Source: Anser cygnoides
Lineage: Eukaryota; Chordata; Aves; Anseriformes; Anatidae
NCBI RefSeq assembly: GCF_040182565.1
Contig: NC_089883.1
Location: forward strand, 16,537,001-16,601,000
Length of the DNA: 64,000 nucleotides
Reading direction: 5' to 3'
Below are positions 42,501 to 51,619 of this stretch, in pieces. A program made the position numbers and the translations under genes. The notes under the pieces are model-generated. The model did no database searches. It was not told the DNA's origin and saw only the letters and a program-made list of their open reading frames with translations. Numbering within the stretch: the first letter of the stretch is position 1; each line of letters starts with the position of its first letter.

Positions 42501-43872
42501 ACAGCCTCAGACAAGAAAAAATGAGAAACTACCACACCCTCTATTCATTCATGCTGTATGTAGTCTGTGCAGCAGTTAGTCCAGGGATGGAGTAGCCCCC
42601 TATTACCAGACAGCCTGATGGGGTTTTCTGCTGACAGAAATCTGCAGATGACTTTAGTCAGGAAATCAGTAAGGTTTTCAGTTCTTTCTCTAAGAAAGTT
42701 CAATTTTTTTTGTTGAAGGAGCCTTGAAAGTTTACATGGCATTTTAAGCTTTTGCCTCTGGAAAAGTTTCATTTCACTTTCATAGAGGAAACTAAAGCAA
42801 TGCACTTGGCATTTGCTTGCTCCTTGAAAAATGAATTAAGACTCTAATTCCCTAATCCAAACTTAGAAGAAGCAACTTTCATCATCAAGGCAAAGTTATC
42901 CATGCCATCAAATTGTGAGTGTGCTTTAACATTTTTTATTCCTTTAAAATGTAAGGGGGGCTGCTTTTGAGTTTACTTTTTCAAATTCACTACTAAATAC
43001 TGTTTAGTATTGCCATCATGATGATACTTTGCCTTGTTGATGATTGCAAGGACAAGCCCTAGAGTTTGCAATTAAGAAAGTATGGGAAACTTTGGCCTGT
43101 AGCCATTTCTGAACTCACTCCCTTCAGCATTCCCAGGCCTAACTGGGCTGCACTTTCGGAATAAGCTTTCTAACAGCATTGCAGATCCGTGGTTCTGTTC
43201 TAGTTTGCCTACAGCTTTTTTTTTTAAATGGTTGTGAGCTTGGTCTAATTAAATCTGGTTTGCAGACCCAGATAACACGATTCTGTTTTGTCTTCGAGGT
43301 CATTTTCCTGTTTCACAGGTAACACCATGCCTGAAGAGTTTGTCCTTTTTCTGTCAAATGTTCTTTCACTTTTCTCCTCTAGACATGCCTTTGGAATGAT
43401 TGGAACTTGATTTAAAACAGGAGAAAATGAGTTTGAGAAGATATTTCATCAAACTGGGAAAGTTCTTTAGGAAGTAATTTCTTTATACAAAGAACAGTAT
43501 TAAAGTGTTGTTTGGATGAAATACTGTTAATCTATTTATGTCACAACTTATGCTGTTTTTCTGTACTACTTGGAGTTCACTTGCTATTTGCTAAAATAAG
43601 AAGAAGCAAGTGCATTTTTGGTAGAGCTTCAGATAAGCATTGTACTTGCAAGACCAGCATGTTTGTACATAAAGGTTTTTACATATATTCTAGCTTTGAT
43701 TTTTATCCAAGTCATAGAAAATTCACATCACCTAATTGCTTTGTGGGTAGATGTATATGGTGTTTTAAGGTGATTTATTGAATTAAATGCTTGTATTTAA
43801 AAATAGGATGAAAATATTACTATATCTGCCCCAGAACTGTTTCATTATGTTTCTTATTTTTTTCCCTTTAAG

Positions 43873-43952
43873 GGTCAAAAGGCTTGGATAGAGAAAACCT
43901 TTTCAAAAAGAGAATGCATCTATGTAATTGCCAACAGCAAAGACATTAGCAG
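43873..43952 (+). CDS. TRPM1: TRPM1 exon 2
   Basis: Eighty nucleotides encoding GQKAWIEKTFSKRECIYVIA and then NSKDIS plus two bases of an Arg codon. It starts after TTTAAG (phase 0) and ends AG|GTAACC (phase 2). The segment corresponds to the mammalian GQKAWIEKTFCKRECIFVIPSTKDSNR stretch, the conserved TRPM N-terminal W-I-E...KREC motif that opens the TRPM homology region. The short melanocyte protein of mammals starts at a Met in place of the residue before KDSNR. No Met codon lies in frame in this exon, so a short form of that kind would need another first exon here. Confidence 0.96.
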
Positions 43953-44342
43953 GTAACCTTTGAAATTTTTGCAGCAGCAAACAGAGAAGTTAATACTAAG
44001 GAAACTGGGCTCTATTTGGGTTTATACAGGTGAAAGTGAGACCAAGTTTACTCGTTGCCCTTAAGGACACGTTAAAGGGCAACAGAAGTGCAAGATGTGA
44101 TTGCATTCCAGTCAGTACAGAGCTATGCGAAGTACTATACAGAGACGATAAGGCTGTGCAGTAAGGAGAGGCAGTGAGTTGTTAGTTCCTAGCGTTGAAG
44201 ATATGACCTAGACCTGTTTCTATGATTCAAGTAGTGCAAGGCATGATAAACTGAAAATCTCATTTCTGATTTATTTGTTTTTTAGTCACGAACCAATAGT
44301 GTGGATACTGTGTTCAAATTTGCTTCAAATTTTAACTTTCAG
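43953..44342 (+). other. TRPM1: TRPM1 intron 2
   Basis: 390 nt, GTAACC...TTTCAG. It is the shortest intron in the window. I see no repeat or RNA element in it. Confidence 0.92.
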
Positions 44343-44538
44343 GTGCTGCTGTGGACAGCTAATTAACCAGCATATTCCACCTCCTCCAAGTATAACAGCT
44401 AATAAAAATGGGGAAGAAACAAAGCAAGTGGAGGCTCAACCAGAGAAATGGTCTGTCAGCAAACACACCCATACATACCCAACTGATGCCTATGGAAACC
44501 TTGAATTCCAGGGAGGAGGACATTCAAATAAGGCCATG
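44343..44538 (+). CDS. TRPM1: TRPM1 exon 3
   Basis: 196 nt, phase 2 in and phase 0 out (ATG|GTAAGG). It encodes residues 46-111 counted from ATG 7517: CCCGQLINQHIPPPPS, a Glu/Lys-rich stretch, QPEKWSVSKHTHTYPTDAYG, and GGGHSNKAM. The Cys triplet followed by GQ and the PTDAYG block are hallmarks of the TRPM N-terminus, and the IPPPPS spacer is specific to TRPM1. The preceding intron is only 390 nt. Confidence 0.97.
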
Positions 44539-45713
44539 GTAAGGAGCATAGGCTACTCTAAGATACTCATTTCATATGCTAGCTTAATAAGATTCCAGCT
44601 CACATAGTACATAATTCGTTGAAAACAGAGGGAGTCTCTATTGCCTAAGAAAGGTGTGGAGAGGATGCTCAAAAAATGAAAAAGAGAAGAGGAAAGAAAA
44701 AATAATATTGTTCTAGAAAGCACCTTTTAATGCCTTGGGGAAACACTTTCATTGAAGTTACTGTCAGTAAATATCAGCTGAGGACGCACCTTAGTGCCCA
44801 AGGTTCTAACTGTTTGTATTAGATTTGTTAGCTTGTGGGCCAAATAACCCAGAATGGATATAGATGTTGTTTTAAGGTTTGAGGTCTAATAAAATTAGAA
44901 GTTAATCTAGCTTTCCTGAAAGACAGAGGCTTCATGGAGCTGGAAAATGGACTTTTCAGTTTCCTTAGCAATGGGTAACAGCAATTCAAGCTTTTACAAA
45001 AAGTCTCTTTCTGTTTTGCATCTCAGATCCAAACCTGGATTTGTTCCTTTGCCTATTTGCTTTCTTATCTCTCTACTGAGCCTGCCGGTTGAAACAGTCA
45101 CACCGCAAAAGCTTGTCTAAAATATATGGGAGAGCTTGGTGATTTTTGTTAGTAGTTGTTTGTTTTTAAAGCAGAAATAAGCCCAAGTCTGTTTCATAGC
45201 TTTGTTTCATAGAGCAGTAGTTTGAAAAGAAATCAGAAAAGCAGAACTAAACTGAGAATAAAAATCATTGCTGCAGACATGGAAATGTATGTCAACAGTG
45301 AATGGGATAAATGTAGCATAGGCTTCCTATTTCTTATGAAGATCATTGCTTCTCTTTGGCAGGCAAACCAAGATTTTAGGAATGACACCTTCCAGTCATT
45401 TTAAATTGGTAGCTTCCAACAGTGCAGATTTGTAGTAAGAGCTTAGGTTCACTCACTTGCAGTCAGTTTTGAAGGGAGGGAGAGGAAAGTGGTGCTTTAA
45501 AATTCATGAAGCGAATGGTAAATTCTGAATAGCAAAATGAAATTTTTCAACCTATTTCTTTTAATCATAAGCAGTAGGTACGTTTAAGGTGTTGCTTAAT
45601 AGTTCTAAAACTCTTCCTTCAAGATGGGTGGCTTAATGTAACCATTCTGTGCTTAGTCAATGGACAATTTACAGGGCTGACAGAGGGATAATATTATGTG
45701 TTGGTCTTTGCAG
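44539..45713 (+). other. TRPM1: TRPM1 intron 3
   Basis: 1175 nt, GTAAGG...TTTGCAG. Unremarkable AT-rich intron; nothing further seen. Confidence 0.9.
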
Positions 45714-45927
45714 TATATCCGTGTGTCATATGACACCAAACCAGATTCTCTGCTGCATCTCATGGTGAAAGACTGGCAACTAGAATTGCCCAAACTCTTA
45801 ATCTCTGTCCATGGGGGCCTCCAGAACTTTGAAATGCAACCGAAACTGAAGCAAGTGTTCGGAAAAGGTCTGATAAAGGCTGCCATGACCACCGGAGCCT
45901 GGATTTTCACTGGAGGTGTTAGTACAG
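45714..45927 (+). CDS. TRPM1: TRPM1 exon 4
   Basis: 214 nt, phase 0 in and phase 1 out. It encodes YIRVSYDTKPDSLLHLMVKD, WQLELPKLLISVHGGLQNFE, MQPKLKQVFGKGLIKAAMTT, GAWIFTGGVSTG. This is the core of the first TRPM homology region, which folds as a SLOG/LSDAT-type Rossmann domain. The LISVHGG and TTGAWIFTGG segments are the glycine-rich family signature. As far as I can recall the mammalian protein, this exon is nearly identical, so it is under strong constraint. Confidence 0.98.
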
Positions 45928-46153
45928 GTAAGCTGTTCCCGGAACTTTTAGTTTACTTAAGAATTCATTCATTTTCAGCTACTATTCTTTCCCAAAGGCA
46001 GAAGATTTAAGTCTACATGAATGAGTTATTAGCCACTAGACCAAAAAAGGAACGCTGTAGCAAGGAATCTATGACTAGATGTGATATATTGTCAATTGTC
46101 CTCATACTTAAGAAATCTCCTACTTTGAATTGGCCTAGTTCTAACTTTCACTG

Positions 46154-46195
46154 TTGTTTTTTGTTTTTTTTTTTTTAATTATTATTATTATTTTT
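46154..46195. repeat. T-rich / (ATT)n tract
   Basis: T runs followed by AATTATTATTATTATTTTT in intron 4. Confidence 0.8.
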
Positions 46196-46341
46196 ACATA
46201 GCTCTTTTTCTTACTAGAAGTCTATTTCCTGAGCCTGTTTTTATACACAGTGCTTTTATCAAACTACACAGGCTGAGTTCCTTAAGACTGTCACATTTTT
46301 CCAGTCCTTCAGTCTTTATCACACCTCTGCCTTGAACTCTC

Positions 46342-46363
46342 TTTTTATTTATTTATTTATTTA
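46342..46363. repeat. (TTTA)n microsatellite
   Basis: About five TTTA units in intron 4, followed by AACAG. Confidence 0.8.
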
Positions 46364-47611
46364 ACAGTTTTCTTGAATTTTAAATGCTGCAATTTTTGGT
46401 ACAGTGCTTGATGAAGCTTTTAATCTCTGGAGTGAAACATGCTTAACATCCTGTCTTCTTCCATTTGACGCTTCCTTGTTCATGCAGCCAAGGACTGAGC
46501 CATTAGGCTGTGTGATCTGTCTGAGAGTTAGTGATCAGCTGATTGTCCATCTTAAACGCCATGTCCCTGAGTCACTGTCTCCCCGGATCACTTATCGCTA
46601 TGAATACCCACACTCTGTCTTGTAATTATATAACGTAGTTATTCTTAAAGGAATTACTGTAAATTAACGATCTTGAAACAGAAAGCTGTAAGTTGGGTGT
46701 AAATGATGCTACAGTAGTTGGAGACATTGTGATCTCCTGTTTGCGTTTTCCTCCAGTCTTCAGGCCACCTGAAAAAGTTTTGTGTGTCTTTGTTTCCTTT
46801 TTGACCATATCTAAAACATCATGTGTAGAGTAGCTCCAGATAACGCCACCAGGAGGTTTTTAGTATTTTTCATGGATTCTCTCAAAAACGTGGTGTTGAT
46901 TTGATGTCCAGAACTTGAAAGATGTGTTGAAAGATAGCTGCTCTGATGACTCATTATGTACTGTTACGTTTGGAAACCAGTTGGTTTCTAATTCATTTTT
47001 CTTTAATATGGATTGTAAGTGATCTTCAAAGAACAGTCAGGTGCAGATTTTCATTATAATATTTCTAGGCCACTATCCTCATGAAATAAATCTTTGTATT
47101 ATTTCTCAGAAAACTATGCAAGATAAAAGTGAGCTCCTTTGACTTTACTTTTACGAGAAAGATATAATATCTTTAAGGGAAGGTGATGATTGTTGTTCAG
47201 AATAATTTTGGAGTGGAAAAACATTTATTAGATAACCCTCGTGCTTTTTTGCTTGCTTAGACCCCAAGTTTGTAAAGTGATAGCATTCCATATGTGTTCA
47301 GCATTGTGTACAATGAATGGTGTAATTCCATTTACTGGTACAGATTACGCTGTGGTAAGTTAAGTAACTGGAAAAGTTTTTCAAATGCTTGAGTGAATTC
47401 AGAACAAGGATGTGAAAAAAAATAAGATTTACACAAAATATAAGCATGTGTTTGTCTGCATTGCATGTTTTATTATAAAGAACAGATATCAGTTTAGGTA
47501 GCTAAAGTAATGCAGGAAAGTAGGGAGCTCAGTGAGAAGCAAGAAGAAAATTCTGTTACTTGGTAATCTCTTAAAAGTGCCAAGAATTAGTTCAATGAAT
47601 TGTATCTATAG

Positions 47612-47736
47612 GTGTCATTCGTCATGTGGGAGATGCCTTGAAAGATCATTCTTCAAAATCCAGAGGACGAATCTGTGCAGTAGGAATTGCACCATGGGGC
47701 ATTGTAGAAAACAAGGAAGATCTGATAGGAAAAGAT
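47612..47736 (+). CDS. TRPM1: TRPM1 exon 5
   Basis: 125 nt, phase 1 in and phase 0 out (GAT|GTAAGT). It encodes VIRHVGDALKDHSSKSRGRI, CAVGIAPWGIVENKEDLIGK and D. It continues the SLOG-like domain; the IAPWG(I/V)(V/I)EN motif is invariant across TRPM1, 3, 6 and 7. The acceptor CTATAG is preceded by a poor pyrimidine tract, but reading frame and homology leave no doubt about the boundary. Confidence 0.97.
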
Positions 47737-48425
47737 GTAAGTGTTTTAAGGAAATTCCTTTGTAATTAGCAATGTCAGCTCTGTAGCAAAATACACAGTT
47801 CATCTATTTGTAGTATTAGTATTTTCACTGTTTCTAAAGCATTGCCTAAGAGCTTAAATCAGACAATTTATTAAAGAAAGGCTGTTGTTTAAATATATAT
47901 GACAGGATGTCATGTATGACCACAGAGTGCGTAAGGAGCTAGGGAGGTTTCCATTACTTTCACTAGTAGAGATCTCTCTGGTGTAAGTTGGTCTTAGGTT
48001 CTACCTTCAGTGTGGTAATGCCAAGTTGTATAAATCATGAGTGCGTTTATGTGTCTAGGACTTTATTGTAGGTGGGTACTCAGCAGTGGCTTATTAGCTA
48101 CTAGTGACTCCAAGTGAGAACGTATTTCCTAATGCAGCAATACCAGTATGTAAGACAGTATGTGATCAAGGAGAGCACATCAGTGAGCATAGGTGAACAT
48201 GCAGGAGAATGCATAGATGTGACTCATTCTCCAGTGAAAACACTGCTGTGAAGAGTTCAAGTTTTGAGTGTAAATGCTAGCTCCTTTTCTAATTCTCCTC
48301 TATTTTCAGTTATAAACATCTGGTTGATTTGTTTCCTCATAAAGTGTGTGCTTCTGTTGAATGTTGTGGAGGATTTTCATGTTTATTTGGTATCTCTAAT
48401 CTAGGCGCACCTCTCCTTTTGACAG
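47737..48425 (+). other. TRPM1: TRPM1 intron 5
   Basis: 689 nt, GTAAGT...TGACAG. Nothing further seen. Confidence 0.9.
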
Positions 48426-48597
48426 GTAACACGTGTTTACCAAACAATGTCAAACCCTCTAAGTAAGCTCTCTGTGCTCAACAGTTCCCATACACATTTC
48501 ATTCTGGCAGACAATGGTACACTAGGTAAATATGGAGCTGAAGTAAAGCTACGACGTCAGTTGGAAAAACATATTTCCCTCCAGAAAATTAATACAC
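48426..48597 (+). CDS. TRPM1: TRPM1 exon 6
   Basis: 172 nt, phase 0 in and phase 1 out (ends with the first base of the Arg codon before GTAAGT). It encodes VTRVYQTMSNPLSKLSVLNS, SHTHFILADNGTLGKYGAEV, KLRRQLEKHISLQKINT. This is the HF(I)LVDDGT-like part of the TRPM homology region. The following intron carries miR-211, as in mammals. If that intron were retained, translation would stop in frame at 48648-48650 after about 17 foreign residues. Confidence 0.97.
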
Positions 48598-50042
48598 GTA
48601 AGTACAGTGGGGCAAACTGTAAAAATAATGTGTTAAAGAAGGGAGGGTAGAGGGAAATACTTGAAATACTTCAAGGTATTGAAATTAAATGTTTCTTCCA
48701 ACTCTTCCTAGCAGGAATTTGATCAGGACTATGTGACTAAACTAGATGAAAGAGCCCACATCTAACATCGTAGAAAACACAGAAAAGTAAGGATCACATA
48801 AAGAAATGAAGAAAAGTTGAAAAATAAGTGAGGTGAAGGCTGAAAGCTGTAAGAATTTAAGGAAAAGAATATGCAAAGTAGTTTTGCATTTCTAGCAAGA
48901 ATTTTTAAGCATCCATAAATACACAGAATGGGGTGATGTTATACTAACTTTATGTTTATACTAACTTTTTTTCTCTTTTATATGAATTTGTTTCTTTTAA
49001 AATATCACACTCAAAAGTCTGTGATCTAGATAAACTCAGTTTGAATTTTGATTTTTATTGAAGCAATTATTGAGATAATTTCTCATCAGTGCCTCTATAT
49101 TTAGAGTTCTGTGCAGTTTTAAAATTTTTGCTAGTTACATCCTCTCTAAAGCAACTTTCTAGATTTGTTTTTGTCATTATTTAGAAAAAAAATAGATATT
49201 TTAAAAGACATTTTTCATTAAAACTTCTGTGGAAAAAATACTTTTTTAAAAATATTAAATAAATAAGAAATGCTAGTAGCTGTGGCTTTCCAGCAAGTTA
49301 AACAAATAATTAGAAACAGTCAAAAAATATATTAGTCTTGGATTCTGGACTTTAATTAAAAAGTGCAGGAAAATAGACATCAGTTCTGCCAGCTGACTTT
49401 CTGACTTCTGAGAGATGTCCTTAGAAACTGTGTGTGCCTATAAAAGTAAGAAAAACAAAACATTCAGAATGCCAATTGCATTTGGACTGTATAAAAGTCA
49501 CTAATAGGGTTTAAGTGCTCTTTACGGTAGAGCAGAAAAGTGAAGTAGAGAGCTGGTTAAAGACTAAAGATGCATTTAGAGATCTGCCAAAAGATATCTA
49601 AGCATTCTGGAAAGTCTTCAAATACTGCTTGTTGCTTACAGTTAGCTTAAGAAACTAAACTCACTAAAATAATGCCTGTTGCCTTTGAGCATGGAGACAG
49701 TGTCACGCACTGTTGCCCATGGACAGACATTTGAAATGGCTAACATAGCTTTGCTTTTTTCATCTTTGTCATCTGCAGAAATGCTGGGAGAGTTGTAACA
49801 TTATAAAAGAGAGCACTGGCTTGGAAGATAAGGAAGTCAGGGCCCAGAGGCAAGATATTCTGTATAATTTCTTTTAATACCACTTGGGGCTGGGAATATT
49901 GGTTCTCATTTAAGTAGTGTTTGGTGATTCTCGTTGCAAAAGGTGCTTAGCTGGGAATACGTGTAGAAATTTTGAGTTCTATGAAGCTTTGCAGTACACT
50001 TACCAGTAACAACATATAGGGAGTTGTTTTGTTTCTTTTTAG

Positions 50043-50296
50043 TCGCTTCAAGCACAGGCACCTCTTCTGGAAATCTCAGCAGGAATCACTAAGGATTTCA
50101 TGGACACAGAGGCCGGCCCAGGCTCTGTGACTCCTCCTTATCAGAGCTGGGGTATACTGACAGGAGGATGTCAGGAAGCTTCTGCTGTTACTGTCCATGA
50201 TGTTCCTGTTCTTCAGAAAGGAATGAAGGCTAAAAATGCGAATTCAGCTGTACAGAAAAGTACATCTTTACGAAACACTGGTCATTTTACAGATTA
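50043..50296 (+). other. Exon-like open stretch in intron 6, upstream of miR-211 (unproven)
   Basis: After a good pyrimidine tract and acceptor (TTTCTTTTTAG, 50032-50042) a frame stays open for 84 codons to a TAA ending at 50296; its first Met is at 50100. I recognise no domain in it. Exon 6 ends in phase 1, so direct splicing from exon 6 would use a different frame: 16 new residues (LASSTGTSSGNLSRNH) and a stop at 50090-50092. It would act as a truncating or poison exon. A possible polyadenylation signal AATAAA lies at 50755-50760, past miR-211. It may equally be chance. Confidence 0.25.
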
Positions 50297-50399
50297 AGAA
50301 CTGAATTCAAATGCTTATAATAGTGGGATTAGTCAGCCTTCAGGTAATGTTTTGTCCCTCATTTCCCCAAGTGATCTCGTGACCAAGGCTACTGAGACC

Positions 50400-50486
50400 C
50401 TGTGACCTGTGGGCTTCCCTTTGTCATCCTATGCCTGGAGATCACAGTGAGGCAGGGACAGCAAAGGGATGCTCAGCTGTCGTCTC
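50400..50486 (+). ncRNA. MIR211: miR-211 precursor hairpin (miR-204/211 family) in TRPM1 intron 6
   Basis: The 5p arm at 50415-50436 carries the miR-204/211 seed TCCCTTT and continues TGTCATCCTATGCC, matching the family sequence over its length. The 3p arm is at 50452-50472 (GCAGGGACAGCAAAGGGATG...). The arms pair with the usual internal mismatches and leave a loop of about 15 nt. The location in the TRPM1 intron between the KINT(R) and LGQG exons is the same as mammalian MIR211, which settles 211 rather than 204, whose host is TRPM3. The microRNA is made from the host transcript and represses targets in pigment and retinal pigment epithelium cells. At the positions where mammalian miR-211-5p differs, this copy reads TATG, as in miR-204. 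Hairpin ends are approximate. Confidence 0.95.
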
Positions 50487-50787
50487 TTCCATCGGCCAGC
50501 CATTTCAGCTTCATGATAAAGAGACTAAATTCCTATTTTTTTTGTTAAGAGAAAGCATAGGTGTATGTCACCTTACTGAAGAATTCGTGTAGGTAACCAA
50601 TGAAGACTTAAAGCATCAAAGGCACAGTGGTTTAGGAGCCATCTAAGTCACAGTGAAGATAATGAAGTAATAGCAGAATCATGTTTAGCTGTTTTATCTC
50701 TGCATGGTGTCTACTGAAAGAGATTACAAACATTTTGCCATCACTGAGTGAACAAATAAACAGTATGAACCTGACGGAAAAGCAAGG

Positions 50788-51281
50788 TGTCCTGTGTCAT
50801 CTGGGATAGAGTTAATTTTCTTCATAGTTGCTGGTATGGTTCCATGTTTTGGATTTAGGAAGAAAATAATGTTGATAACGCAATGATGTTTCAGACACTA
50901 AGTCAAGGACTTTTCAGCTTCTCATACTGCCCTGCCAGCAAGGAGGCTGGGGGTTCGCAAGGAGGTGGGAGGGGACAGAACCAGGACAGCTGACCCAAGT
51001 TGTCCAAAGGGATTCTCCATACCATATGATGTTATGTTCAACCATAAAACTGGGGGAGTTGGCCAGAGGAGCTGCTGTTGTTTGGGGACTGGCTGGTGGT
51101 GAGCAACTGTGTTGTCCATCACTTGTTTTTTGTATTTTTTTTTCTATTTTCATTCCTATTAAATTGTCTTTATCTCAACTCATGAGTTTTACTTTTTTCC
51201 CCCTCAGTTCTCTCCACCATGCCACTGGCAGGAAGTGAGCAAATGGCTACATGGTACTTAGCTGCCTGCCAGGTTAAACTA
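50788..51281 (+). mobile_element. Solo LTR, avian ERVL-like, flanked by 5-bp duplication
   Basis: A 494-bp element begins TGTCCTGTGTCATCTGGGAT and carries the block GGGATAGAGTTAATTTTCTTC followed by an LTR body I recognise from many bird genomes. It has a degenerate TATA-like CATAAA near 51045 and a TATTAAATTGTCTTTATCTC stretch near 51160 before the R/U5 part, and ends in TTAAACTA. The flanking CAAGG at 50783-50787 and 51282-51286 is a likely 5-bp target-site duplication, as in ERVL. With these limits the element ends ACTA, not the canonical CA, so the right edge may be off by two bases. No internal retroviral genes are present. Sense orientation in TRPM1 intron 6. Family name not verifiable without a repeat library. 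Confidence 0.85.
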
Positions 51282-51444
51282 CAAGGGCAAAGAGATACCT
51301 TACACTTTTCTGTTTGGGGTTATGAAACAGTGTACGGACATCTTTCTGTAAAGATCTCTCCAAATCACATCCCTTCATAACATATCAACCTCTTAAATTT
51401 GGTTTTATTGACATTTCTTTTTTGTTTCTGTTCTGTTTTTACAG

Positions 51445-51619
51445 GGCTGGGACAAGGTGTTCCTGTAGTTGGACTTATCGTGGAAGGTGGTCCTAATGTT
51501 ATCTCCATTGTCCTGGAGTGTCTACGAGAAGAACCTCCTCTTCCTGTTGTGATATGTGATGGTAGTGGACGAGCATCTGATATTCTGTCATTTGCACACA
51601 AGTATTCAGAAGAAGGAGG
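51445..51619 (+). CDS. TRPM1: TRPM1 exon 7
   Basis: 175 nt, phase 1 in and phase 2 out (GG|GTAAGA). It encodes (R)LGQGVPVVGLIVEGGPNV, ISIVLECLREEPPLPVVICD, GSGRASDILSFAHKYSEEG. It contains the GQGVPVV and CDGSGRASD motifs of the TRPM SLOG domain, which in relatives form the phosphate-binding-like loop. The acceptor (TGTTTTTACAG) is strong. The exon lies 163 bases to the right of an inserted solo LTR. Confidence 0.97.

Larger units (their letters stand above)
7574..43872 (+). other. TRPM1: TRPM1 intron 1 (36.3 kb)
   Basis: Donor GTAAGT follows ...TCACAAAAG; acceptor TTTCCCTTTAAG precedes exon 2. The span holds one solo LTR (36229-36544), short A/T and TA microsatellites, a strong G-rich tract near 27468, and a faint old repeat at 14281. 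No exon of another gene was recognised on either strand. Mammalian TRPM1 uses several alternative first exons, so alternative promoters inside this intron are possible, but none can be pointed to with confidence. Confidence 0.85.
45928..47611 (+). other. TRPM1: TRPM1 intron 4
   Basis: 1684 nt, GTAAGC...CTATAG. It contains a T-rich/ATT tract (46154-46195) and a short (TTTA)n array (46342-46363). A 73-codon ORF at 46404-46625 has no recognisable homology and no convincing flanking acceptor. Confidence 0.9.
48598..51444 (+). other. TRPM1: TRPM1 intron 6 (miR-211 host intron)
   Basis: 2847 nt, GTAAGT...TTTACAG. From left to right: about 1.4 kb of AT-rich sequence with nothing recognised, the exon-like open stretch (50043-50296), miR-211 (50400-50486), a possible AATAAA at 50755-50760, the solo LTR (50788-51281), and about 160 bases leading to exon 7. 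Confidence 0.93.

Noticed and set aside
43512..43781. 89-codon ORF just before TRPM1 exon 2
   Set aside because: Not in frame with exon 2 through any plausible junction, and composition is that of random AT-rich DNA.
46404..46625. 73-codon ORF in intron 4
   Set aside because: No convincing acceptor ahead of it, would end in a stop inside TRPM1, and I recognise no homology.
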